From NCBI GenBank assembly GCA_964421875.1, contig CAYQZD010000069.1:1-19099 (forward strand): DNA of 19,099 nucleotides. The letters run 5' to 3'. The position numbers and the translations under genes are program-made. Shown here piece by piece: positions 7,865-14,581 of this stretch (its first letter is position 1; every line of letters starts with the position of its first letter). Origin of the DNA: CAYQZD01 sp964421875 (GTDB taxonomy: Bacteria; Electryoneota; Tariuqbacteria; Tariuqbacterales; Tariuqbacteraceae). The notes beneath the pieces were generated by a model that saw nothing but the letters and a program-made list of their open reading frames with translations, was not told the DNA's origin and searched no databases.

Positions 7865-9214
7865 TTATGACATAAGTCCTCCGCCTCCTTCGTTTCGATT
7901 AACACGGGCGGATTCCCAGCCGGTTTGGCCAAGAATGCTGATGGATTTTGGAGGATTGAACTTAATAAAGCTGGGATTTTTAGGATTACAAACGGATTCG
8001 AATGGACATTCTTTTAGGTCGGGTAAGAGTGGATTTTCGCCTGATACATATTTATTTTTTTCTAATACTAAAGAGCCATATTTGTCTGAACAAGGTAAAA
8101 TCTTTCTTATAACAAAGGCTCTGTTTCTTTCACCTTTTTTATAACATATTTGACAAGTTTTATTTCGGGAAGAATGCCATTTAAATGTGTGGTTTTCGGT
8201 TTCACATTTAAATTCACAGAGAGTTTCTTTACAAAACTCCTTTCCAATTATTCTATATACTAAATAGTCGATTAAACAGGGGCTGTCAATCTCATCTTCC
8301 GGATAGTTCTTTCGCCATATTTCCCATACTTTGCGCCAGGCTAACGCGTTCATCTCATCGATTAAACCGTATTGATGGCAGAATATGTCAAGAAAACTGG
8401 AAACAAGTGGAATCGCTGTTTTTAATATTCCCGTTCTTAAAGCTACTCGAACGGTGTTGACATCACTTGCGACATCGATCTTATCAAAGTTATTAGGATT
8501 ATTCCATATCTTTAATAGAATCATATCGCGCAAGAACATATCTGTTTTTTTATTCCCAAAGCCGGAACCTTTGTTCGATAAGATAAACTCCTTAATCTTA
8601 ATAATATCCTTGTTGAAATAATTAAAAAGATCAAAAGGTTCAATATCAAGCTTTAGTAAAATGTTCGTTGATGTTTTTGCATATTTAACACGTTTGTCAT
8701 TTTGTGATAGAGAGGTTATACCTATATCGCGAAGAAAATCTTCCGGCGAATCGTAAATCGCTTGACAATCAAAAATACTTGGGTCATCTTGATATTTCTT
8801 GAACAATTTTTCAAATTCTCGAGTGCCACGAAAATCTTGACTTGCCGAGAAATATCTTATCCTGCATATTTCCTTCGGCTTCAAAGAAAAAGTGTCGTAA
8901 AGTTCAGTGAAAGGTTTACGACCAAATGTTCGATAAATCTTGTGGAGTATTTCGGCTGTTTGAGAACATTTTACATAGTCTATTGAGGGATTTAACACTT
9001 CCTTATGGTGTTTTTCCCAGAAAATGTGAAAATCTGAAAAATAATTATGAAATTCCTCGAGTATATATGTTTTTTCATCACCTATAGGATTTGTGTAAAG
9101 ATACTCATTGATTTTGGTAATCAACGCTCGGATCTCTTCTATCTTTAATTCTCTAGAAATTGAAAGCCCGGTTTTATCAAGCAGCGAGCGATAGAACTGT
9201 GTGAAGTTTTTCAA
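7865..9214 (-). CDS. HhH-GPD superfamily DNA glycosylase-like protein with Cys-rich C-terminus, paired with a DNA methyltransferase
   Basis: I do not recognise this 449-aa protein as a named family. Its centre carries an HhH-GPD signature: GFGNKKTDMFLRDM at 218-231 aligns with GVGRKTANVVL of endonuclease III and GVGTKVADC of OGG1. This puts K222 at the catalytic Lys. DVNTVRVALR at 251-260 aligns with the VDTH/VDVH strand, putting D251 at the catalytic Asp. The N-terminal 200 or so residues are of unknown fold. The C-terminal third has clustered cysteines (C328, C333, C337, C354, C357, C375, C403, C409, including CQIC and CPFESVC) that could bind iron-sulfur or zinc. The start is TTG with GGGAG five bases upstream and overlaps the methyltransferase stop (TTGA), implying coupled translation. 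It occupies the place of a restriction gene. It could excise a base (repair or restriction) or be an unrelated endonuclease. The A+T content is high. Confidence 0.7.
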   Translation of the reverse strand: MKNFTQFYRSLLDKTGLSISRELKIEEIRALITKINEYLYTNPIGDEKTYILEEFHNYFSDFHIFWEKHHKEVLNPSIDYVKCSQTAEILHKIYRTFGRKPFTELYDTFSLKPKEICRIRYFSASQDFRGTREFEKLFKKYQDDPSIFDCQAIYDSPEDFLRDIGITSLSQNDKRVKYAKTSTNILLKLDIEPFDLFNYFNKDIIKIKEFILSNKGSGFGNKKTDMFLRDMILLKIWNNPNNFDKIDVASDVNTVRVALRTGILKTAIPLVSSFLDIFCHQYGLIDEMNALAWRKVWEIWRKNYPEDEIDSPCLIDYLVYRIIGKEFCKETLCEFKCETENHTFKWHSSRNKTCQICYKKGERNRAFVIRKILPCSDKYGSLVLEKNKYVSGENPLLPDLKECPFESVCNPKNPSFIKFNPPKSISILGQTGWESARVNRNEGGGGLMS

Positions 9215-10608
9215 TATTTCTCCCGTTGAAAGAGTAGTATATATTTGTGTGTTATTTTTAAGTTATCATCTAATATGATATTATTATTGTTGTCTTCTAT
9301 AACAATAACAATTATTTCTTTTATCTTTAAGTCGGATAAATTATTAACTATATTTAGTATTTTCAATGCGGTAGAGAAAGTACAACCATCTTCAAGTTTA
9401 ACATCTTCACATATTATAGCAACGAAGGATGTTAACGAATTAATTGACTTATCAATATCATTTAAAAAAACTTCATCATAAGTTATCAACAATTCATTAG
9501 AAGAAACCGGTTCGTTTAAATTAGTATAAATTTGATATGAATTATGAGCGTACCTTTTAGCTAAATTTAATATCGTATTTTCATACCAATTGTGTTGATT
9601 AAAAATCCAGCAGGTAGCGCCTTCTAATCTAAGGTCCTCGGAATCTTTTATTTCTGTACGGACGTATTCTCTGTTATTTTTTAACTTATATGAGATGTCT
9701 TTGTCTGCTTTTCTAAATATCACAAGATACTCGTGCGCCAATAGTAGGAAATTGTATTTTATACTATTATTGAACCAGAATCCTGTTGTTTTACAGTTAT
9801 GTTGTCTTTTAATAATTAGATCTTGAATTTGAAAACCGGCATTTAGAAATTTTTCAATAGTCCTAAAGCCTAATGGTACAACTTTTTTATTCTTCCGCAT
9901 ATCGCCTATTAAAATAGCGCAGTATTTTCCAGTCTTGAGAATCCTAAAACTCTCAGAAGCTACTTTATCTATTTCTGATAAAAATTCATCAACCGTTAGA
10001 TTTGACAAATCATCGGGATTATTATCTGTATAGTGAATTATATTTGCATACGGCGGGTGGGCACAAATTAGGTCTATTGACTCATCATCTATTTCCGACA
10101 TATTTCTGGCATCTCCAACAGAAAAACTTACGCTAGATTCTTTCTCAAAAGGCAATCCCATATTGAAATCAATATTTTCCTTCGCTAATTCTATTGCAGC
10201 GAAATTAATGTCATAACCAATGAAATTTCGGTTCAACAATTTGCATTCAACTCCAGTCGTTCCCGATCCGCAAAAATAATCGATTACCATATCACCTATT
10301 TTAGAATATCTGGAAATCACATTTCTTGGAATATATGGTGACCAATTCCCCCTGTAATTACTATTATGTGTCGCCCAGTTTCCTCTGGACTTAAAACTCC
10401 ATACTGTGTTTTTTTCTAACATGAAATTCTTTGGAGATAGTGTTTTAACTTCCTTTCTTTGACTGAGATTAGAAATATTGACACCAAATTTCTTTGTTAT
10501 AGCTTTTTCAATCTCACGAAGACTCAAGCCATATTTATCTCCAATCTCTTGATCGGAAGCTCCCTTCAACTTGTCTTCTACTATCTTGTCTATGAGTGTT
10601 TCATGCAT
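9211..10608 (-). CDS. Amino (N4-cytosine/N6-adenine) DNA methyltransferase with extra C-terminal domain
   Basis: This is an AdoMet-dependent DNA methyltransferase of the N6_N4 family. I place the start at ATG 10608 (465 aa), with AAGGA seven bases upstream, rather than the in-frame TTG ten codons earlier. A short helix-turn-helix-like N-terminus (ASDQEIGDKYGLSLREI) precedes the PYIPRNVISRYSKIGD strand. The AdoMet motif is FCGSGTTG at 112-119. The catalytic motif IV is AHPPY at 183-187, a D/N/S-PP-Y variant with His first, and LAHEYLVIFRK follows at 290-300. Motif I therefore precedes motif IV. About 160 further residues follow and end in THKYILLFQR, which resembles a second, degenerate copy of the preceding Rossmann half. 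It is one base out of frame and overlapping with the HhH-GPD gene. The target sequence and the methylated base cannot be read. The module is A+T-rich compared with thrS, which suggests horizontal transfer. Confidence 0.85.
   Translation of the reverse strand: MHETLIDKIVEDKLKGASDQEIGDKYGLSLREIEKAITKKFGVNISNLSQRKEVKTLSPKNFMLEKNTVWSFKSRGNWATHNSNYRGNWSPYIPRNVISRYSKIGDMVIDYFCGSGTTGVECKLLNRNFIGYDINFAAIELAKENIDFNMGLPFEKESSVSFSVGDARNMSEIDDESIDLICAHPPYANIIHYTDNNPDDLSNLTVDEFLSEIDKVASESFRILKTGKYCAILIGDMRKNKKVVPLGFRTIEKFLNAGFQIQDLIIKRQHNCKTTGFWFNNSIKYNFLLLAHEYLVIFRKADKDISYKLKNNREYVRTEIKDSEDLRLEGATCWIFNQHNWYENTILNLAKRYAHNSYQIYTNLNEPVSSNELLITYDEVFLNDIDKSINSLTSFVAIICEDVKLEDGCTFSTALKILNIVNNLSDLKIKEIIVIVIEDNNNNIILDDNLKITHKYILLFQREKY
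9220..9224 (-). promoter_or_regulatory. Ribosome binding site for the HhH-GPD gene
   Basis: GGGAG on the minus strand lies five bases before the TTG at 9212-9214, inside the end of the methyltransferase gene. It supports the unusual TTG start and the TTGA start/stop overlap. Confidence 0.6.
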
Positions 10609-10615
10609 TTTATAT

Positions 10616-10620
10616 TCCTT
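10616..10620 (-). promoter_or_regulatory. Ribosome binding site that decides the methyltransferase start
   Basis: AAGGA on the minus strand lies seven bases before the ATG at 10606-10608. It sits in the thrS-methyltransferase spacer directly next to the heptamer array and favours this ATG over the upstream TTG at 10638. Confidence 0.65.
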
Positions 10621-10623
10621 CCA

Positions 10624-10658
10624 ATTCTTAATTCTCAATTCTCAATTCTCAATTCCAA
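10624..10658. repeat. Heptamer short tandem repeat across the thrS stop codon
   Basis: Five 7-base units (ATTCTTA, three perfect ATTCTCA, then ATTCCAA) span the end of thrS and the spacer before the methyltransferase. On the coding strand the unit is TGAGAAT and supplies the thrS stop codon TGA, so the last residues of the enzyme (ELRIEN) are encoded by repeat units. It lies exactly at the GC-composition break between thrS and the methyltransferase module. Confidence 0.8.
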
Positions 10659-12569
10659 TTCCCTCCCCCTAATCTCCGCCCCCATCTTCCCCACAAATTC
10701 CTCCACCCCCATCGCCCCGATATTCCGGTTATCCCTCCTCCTTACCGACACCGTTCCCGCTTCGACCTCCCGCTCGCCGACCACCAACATATACGGTATC
10801 TTCTTAAGCTGGGCTTCCCGGATGCGCTTGTTCAATGATTCGTCGCGCAAATCCACCTCGGCCCGGAGGCGCGCTTTCCGCAGTTTCTCCATCGCCTCCA
10901 CCGCGTAATCGCCGAAACGCTCCGCGCTGATAGGAATCACCACAGCCTGAACCGGCGCCAGCCAGGTGGGGAATTTCCCGGCGTAATGTTCTATCAGTAT
11001 GCCCACGAACCTTTCCACGCCACCGAGAATCGTTCTGTGCAGGAGAACGGGGCGGTGGCGGGCGTTGTCGGAGCCGACATATTCCAAATCGAAACGGTCG
11101 GGCATGGCCATATCGAGCTGGATGGTGGCGCACTGCCAGGAGCGTTTCAGCGCATCCTTGATGTGAAAATCGATTTTGGGCCCGTAAAACGCCCCTTCGC
11201 CGGGGGAATTCCGGTATTCAATCCCCAGTTTTTCCAGCGAGCCCGCCAGGGCTTTTTCCGCCTGCGCCCACATCTCATCCGTGCCGATGGAATCAGGCGG
11301 GCGGGTGGACAGCTCAATATCGACGTCGGTCAATCCGAAAGTGTCGTAGGCTTCCTTTATCATGCTTATCATATCGGCGACTTCGGACTCGATGTGTTCC
11401 GGCAGGCAGAATATGTGGGCGTCGTCCTGGATGAATCCCCTTACCCGGGTGAGACCGGACATCATCCCCTTCTTTTCATGGCGGTGCACCAATCCCCATT
11501 CGGCCATTCGCAGGGGAAATTCACGGAATGAATGGAGAGAGGTTTTATACACGGTCATGGCTCCGGGGCAGTTCATCGGTTTGATGCCGAATTCCTCCTC
11601 GTCCATCGAGGTGAAGAACATATTGTCCTTATAGTGGTCCCAATGGCCGCTGGTTTTCCAGGTGTCGGCGCGCAGGATTTGGGGGGTGTTGATTTCCACG
11701 TATTTGTGTTCGAATAGCAGTTCATCCATATATTTACGGATTTCCCGCAGAATGACCATCCCCCCGCCGTGCCAGAAGGGAATGCCGGGGGCGGTGTCGT
11801 GCATAGTGAAAATATCCAGTTCCCGCCCCAGCTTGCGGTGGTCGCGCTTTTTCGCTTCCTCCAGGTATAGCAGGTGTTTCCTCAAGTCCTTATCGTTGAA
11901 GAATACGGTGCCGTATATCCGCTGCAGCATCGGCCGCCGTTCGTCGCCGCGCCAGTAGGCTCCGGCGACATTCAGCAGTTTGAACACCTTGAGTTTTCCT
12001 GTGCGGTCTATATGCGGGCCCCGGCACCAGTCGATGAATTCGCCCTGGCGGTAGAAACTCAGAATTTCTCCTTCCGGGACTTCACGGAGCAGTTCCAGCT
12101 TATACCGGGCGTTTTGCGATTCCATCAGTTCCCGGGCTTCATCGCGGGACATTTCCAGCCGCTCCACCGGCAGATCCTCCGCCACGATTTTTCGCATCTC
12201 CGCCTCGATAGCGGGGAAATCGTTTATCGAGAGCTGATGCTCCAGGTCGAAATCGTAGTAAAATCCGTCCTCGATGGTGGGACCGATAGCGAATTCCACA
12301 TCTTCGAACAACCGCGCCACCGCCTGCGCCATCAAATGCGCCCCGGAATGCCGCAGCACATCCAGCCCCTCTTCAGTCCCCGCCAGCGCAATTTTAAAGT
12401 CGCCGCTTTTATTCAGCGGTGCGGTCAAATCGACCGGCTTGCCGTTCAATACCGCCGAATAAGCCTTCTTCTCCGATATTTTCAAGGATTCAAGCAGGTC
12501 GATAGGGCGGGTTCCCTTGTCAACTTCGAGCGTGTCCCCGCCGGGAAGGTTCAGTGTTATTTTGTCCAT
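10635..12569 (-). CDS. thrS: Threonyl-tRNA synthetase
   Basis: This class II enzyme charges tRNA-Thr in the cytoplasm. I chose ATG 12569 (644 aa, MDKITLNLPGG), which matches the usual N-terminus, over the in-frame TTG 11 codons upstream; neither has a clear ribosome binding site. A TGS domain covers about 1-62. The editing domain has H74 and H78 (HSGAH) and C182 and H186 (CRGPH). In the catalytic core, zinc ligands C334 (NCPG) and H385 (DDAHIF) and the third His in HRTILGG are present, as are motif 2 (VHRHEKKG to RVRGF) and motif 3 (GGVERFVGILIEH). The anticodon-binding domain forms the last 110 or so residues. These positions match those of the E. coli enzyme closely. The final residues are encoded by a heptamer repeat. 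No T-box leader was seen in the 240 bases upstream. Confidence 0.97.
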   Translation of the reverse strand: MDKITLNLPGGDTLEVDKGTRPIDLLESLKISEKKAYSAVLNGKPVDLTAPLNKSGDFKIALAGTEEGLDVLRHSGAHLMAQAVARLFEDVEFAIGPTIEDGFYYDFDLEHQLSINDFPAIEAEMRKIVAEDLPVERLEMSRDEARELMESQNARYKLELLREVPEGEILSFYRQGEFIDWCRGPHIDRTGKLKVFKLLNVAGAYWRGDERRPMLQRIYGTVFFNDKDLRKHLLYLEEAKKRDHRKLGRELDIFTMHDTAPGIPFWHGGGMVILREIRKYMDELLFEHKYVEINTPQILRADTWKTSGHWDHYKDNMFFTSMDEEEFGIKPMNCPGAMTVYKTSLHSFREFPLRMAEWGLVHRHEKKGMMSGLTRVRGFIQDDAHIFCLPEHIESEVADMISMIKEAYDTFGLTDVDIELSTRPPDSIGTDEMWAQAEKALAGSLEKLGIEYRNSPGEGAFYGPKIDFHIKDALKRSWQCATIQLDMAMPDRFDLEYVGSDNARHRPVLLHRTILGGVERFVGILIEHYAGKFPTWLAPVQAVVIPISAERFGDYAVEAMEKLRKARLRAEVDLRDESLNKRIREAQLKKIPYMLVVGEREVEAGTVSVRRRDNRNIGAMGVEEFVGKMGAEIRGRELELRIEN

Positions 12570-12745
12570 AGGATAGGTCGTATTTGTTTTGTTATCAATC
12601 AATTAAAAAAATATAGTCATACCGGCGAACATTAGTTCGGGAATTACAAAAACAGCATTTTGTCATTGCGAGCGAAGCGAAGCAATCTTTACCGTTCCGG
12701 CAGGTCTTGCATGCCGCAGGCGGGTGTGACCCGCCGGTTATGAAC
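12570..12745. repeat. Repeat-rich gap upstream of thrS
   Basis: The A+T-rich thrS leader is followed by a dispersed-repeat-like sequence: GTCATTGCGAGCGAAGCGAA and its continuation (12662-12688). A perfect small hairpin with 7-base arms GGCGGGT / ACCCGCC and a 3-base loop lies at 12719-12735. The GTCATTGCGAGCGAAGCGAA type recurs in the intergenic DNA of many unrelated environmental bacteria; that is recalled knowledge, not a search. Confidence 0.5.
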
Positions 12746-12791
12746 AAGTCAGGTCTCCTCCCGATAAATCGGGATAAAAACCTGACTTAAC
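12746..12791 (+). repeat. Palindromic element, copy 1 (downstream of tsaC)
   Basis: The outer arms AAGTCAGGT (12746-12754) and ACCTGACTT (12780-12788) are perfect inverted repeats. Nested inside is a second perfect hairpin, TCCCGAT-AA-ATCGGGA (12759-12774). The ends AAGTCAGGTCTCC and ACCTGACTTAAC are shared with the copy at 13424-13460, which is inverted; the middles differ. It lies just past the stop codon of tsaC and could also act as a terminator for it, though no strong T-run follows on the minus strand. Confidence 0.8.
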
Positions 12792-12813
12792 TAATAAAAA
12801 AAACGGCTTATCC

Positions 12814-13398
12814 TCAAAATTCAACCTTAACCACACCTTTCCGCAGCACCCGCGGCGGCTCTGTCGTGAAATCCACCACCGTTGAAACCATTCCGTGCAC
12901 TGTCTCGCCGGGTACGATAATATCAATCCCGTTGCCGAAAACCTCCTTAATTTCATCGTAAGTTTTCAACGAGCCCCGCCCCGAGATATTAGCGCTGGTG
13001 ACCGCCAGTGGCTTTCCGAACCGCTCCAGCATTTCCAGCGCTATCGAGTGGTTAGGAATGCGCGCCGCCACAGTTGCTCCCCCGCCCGCAACCCATTCCG
13101 GCACCAGGGTAGATTTCCGCAATACTATGGTCAAGGCTCCAGGCCAGTGCGCCTTTATGAGCCGGCGAGCCTCTTCAGGAATAAATTCCGCCACACTCGA
13201 CAGGGTGTCAATTCGCGCCAGCATCACCGGAACCGGCTTATTCCTAGGGCGTCGCTTCAAAGAATACAACCGTTCCACCGCTTCCCGCGAAACCATATCC
13301 GCCGCAAAACCATACACCGTATCCGTGGGGAAAGCGATTACGCCGCCCCTGCGCAGCGCGGAAAGGGCTTTATAGATTATGGAGGAAAGGGATTCCAA
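12814..13398 (-). CDS. tsaC: L-threonylcarbamoyladenylate synthase (Sua5/YciO/YrdC/YwlC family)
   Basis: This cytoplasmic enzyme makes threonylcarbamoyl-AMP from threonine, bicarbonate and ATP for t6A37 modification of ANN-decoding tRNAs. The 194 aa form the single YrdC domain without a Sua5 C-terminal domain. Signature motifs are FPTDTVYG (23-30), KRRPRNKP (48-55), HWPGALT (84-90), R113 in AARIPNH, TSANISG (134-140) and STVVDF (172-177). The likely start is TTG at 13398, since no in-frame ATG precedes PTDTVYG; the start is not backed by a good ribosome binding site. It is transcribed toward thrS, with which it is functionally linked (both concern threonine and tRNA), but a repeat-filled gap separates them. 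Two inverted copies of one palindrome flank it. Confidence 0.93.
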   Translation of the reverse strand: MESLSSIIYKALSALRRGGVIAFPTDTVYGFAADMVSREAVERLYSLKRRPRNKPVPVMLARIDTLSSVAEFIPEEARRLIKAHWPGALTIVLRKSTLVPEWVAGGGATVAARIPNHSIALEMLERFGKPLAVTSANISGRGSLKTYDEIKEVFGNGIDIIVPGETVHGMVSTVVDFTTEPPRVLRKGVVKVEF

Positions 13399-13423
13399 TG
13401 ATACAAGATGAGCGGCATTCTAT

Positions 13424-13460
13424 GTTAAGTCAGGTTCTTTGTGAAACGGAGACCTGACTT
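13424..13460 (-). repeat. Palindromic element, copy 2 (upstream of tsaC, inverted)
   Basis: AAGTCAGGT (13427-13435) and ACCTGACTT (13452-13460) form perfect 9-base arms around a 16-base centre. Read on the minus strand it starts AAGTCAGGTCTCC and ends ACCTGACTTAAC, exactly as copy 1 does on the plus strand. The inner hairpin of copy 1 is replaced here by an unrelated sequence. Confidence 0.8.
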
Positions 13461-13557
13461 TACTATAATTAAAGCTGAATGTGATAGCAGAGCTAATATG
13501 CAAGATCCGGTTTTATATTTCGCCGTTGAAGGCGGTGATAACACCCTCTACGAGGAT

Positions 13558-14289
13558 TTAGTACATTTGATTTTGCCGCTCCATCCCTGTTGCCAGTTGT
13601 TCATGGTCCGCGGCGTTGAGGGAAAGTTCTCCGTCCGAATCGACCGATATGGAAATGAGATACTTGATGTCGAAATTCCGCCCCTGGTCGTCCAAATCAT
13701 AATTCATATAGGCGATTCCCTTAATTCCTTCGAATCCATCCAACCTCCCCATACGGAAGGCTTCCATCCGCGCTTTCTCCATTCGTTCCTTCGCTTTCAG
13801 GTATTCCTTGCTTATGGGAATTCCCGCCTTCTCCGCTATCCGCTTAGCCTCTGCCATAGCCTGGTCGTATTCTCCGGTGTAAACCAGTGTAATGGAGTTG
13901 AATCCTTCATCGAGGTTTTCAGCCTGAGTCCTGCGGGAAACCGCGCTGTCCAGTTTCATCCCCTCCGGTTCAACCAGCCCCAAACGTATCGCCCAATCCG
14001 GTAATTCTATCGCAGGGTTGAAATTGGTCTTAATAGCGAATTCGCGGGCGTACTGCTTCACCAGGCGGCCGGCTTCATCCTCGGAGATTTTACCCGACAT
14101 CACCTTCTTCTGCAACGCCTCCATCTTACTCATCCGCTCCGCAACCGCATCCATCAAAATCTGCTGTTTCTTGGAAACCTTGGATTCCTCGATACTCTGA
14201 ACCTGAGGCGCCTCCTTCTTCGAGCCGCATCCGGTTATAATTATTGAGAATGCAAACAACGTAAGCGTTACAAAACCTAATTTTCTCAA
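13558..14289 (-). CDS. Lipoprotein of unknown function
   Basis: I do not recognise the family. The start I prefer is TTG at 14289, with GGAG six bases upstream; it gives 243 aa and a compact lipoprotein signal peptide (MRKLGFVTL, hydrophobic core, then ITGCGSKK) with the lipid-modified Cys at 21. An in-frame ATG further upstream at 14364 would add 25 residues before the signal and has less support. After a Lys/Glu-rich linker, residues of about 38-85 (QQILMDAVAERMSKM onward) are strongly helical. There follows a mixed domain with an ITLVYTGEYDQAM strand, a basic helix (KAKERMEKARMEAF) and a final beta-rich part with KYLISISVDSDGEL. It is probably a lipid-anchored envelope protein facing the periplasm. 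It is divergent from the sulfotransferase gene, separated by a 93-bp tandem repeat. Confidence 0.75.
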   Translation of the reverse strand: MRKLGFVTLTLFAFSIIITGCGSKKEAPQVQSIEESKVSKKQQILMDAVAERMSKMEALQKKVMSGKISEDEAGRLVKQYAREFAIKTNFNPAIELPDWAIRLGLVEPEGMKLDSAVSRRTQAENLDEGFNSITLVYTGEYDQAMAEAKRIAEKAGIPISKEYLKAKERMEKARMEAFRMGRLDGFEGIKGIAYMNYDLDDQGRNFDIKYLISISVDSDGELSLNAADHEQLATGMERQNQMY

Positions 14290-14295
14290 TGGTGA

Positions 14296-14299
14296 CTCC
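14296..14299 (-). promoter_or_regulatory. Ribosome binding site for the lipoprotein TTG start
   Basis: GGAG on the minus strand, six bases before the TTG at 14287-14289, places the start directly ahead of the signal peptide. Confidence 0.6.
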
Positions 14300-14390
14300 G
14301 ATTTAATAATTACAGAAAATATGCAGAATTTATTAAAATAATGATTGAACTTGCCGATTAACATAATATAACCACATTAAATCATCATTC

Positions 14391-14575
14391 GATGGATTCT
14401 CTTCGCGAACCATCTCACAAATTAGGATGAAAATTCACGACTCGCGGGATACGCTGCCGCTATTTTCAGGATAAACCATCATAGATGGTCTCTTTTCGCG
14501 ACCATCCACAATGAAGGATGAAAATAATGGCTCGCGAGGAAACGGTAAATCTATTTTCAAGGTAAATAAATGATA
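14391..14575. repeat. Two tandem, diverged copies of a ~93-bp element with internal hairpin
   Basis: Copy A (14391-14483) and copy B (14484 to about 14575) align over their whole length. Shared blocks are GATGG, TTCGCGA, ACCATC, AGGATGAAAAT, CTCGCG and CTATTTTCA, in the same order. Each begins with a hairpin, clearest in B: GATGGT (14484-14489) pairs with ACCATC (14501-14506). The array fills most of the divergent spacer between the lipoprotein and sulfotransferase genes and ends just before the latter's ATG. Confidence 0.8.
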
Positions 14576-14581
14576 TAAACG

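Noticed and set aside
7865..7912. TCCGCC/GGCGGA inverted repeat in the last codons of the HhH-GPD gene as an insertion end
   Set aside because: Six-base arms far apart, no matching copy at the other side of the module; not enough to call a mobile-element boundary.
11874..12635. 253-codon plus-strand frame over thrS
   Set aside because: Antisense to the TGS and editing domains of threonyl-tRNA synthetase, with no homology that I can see.
12570..12813. T-box or other riboswitch upstream of thrS
   Set aside because: No T-box consensus or specifier-loop arrangement found; the gap is explained by palindromic and dispersed repeats.
13441..14004. 187-codon plus-strand frame over the lipoprotein gene
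   Set aside because: The minus strand has a ribosome binding site, signal peptide and lipobox; the plus frame starts in a palindrome and lacks any motif.
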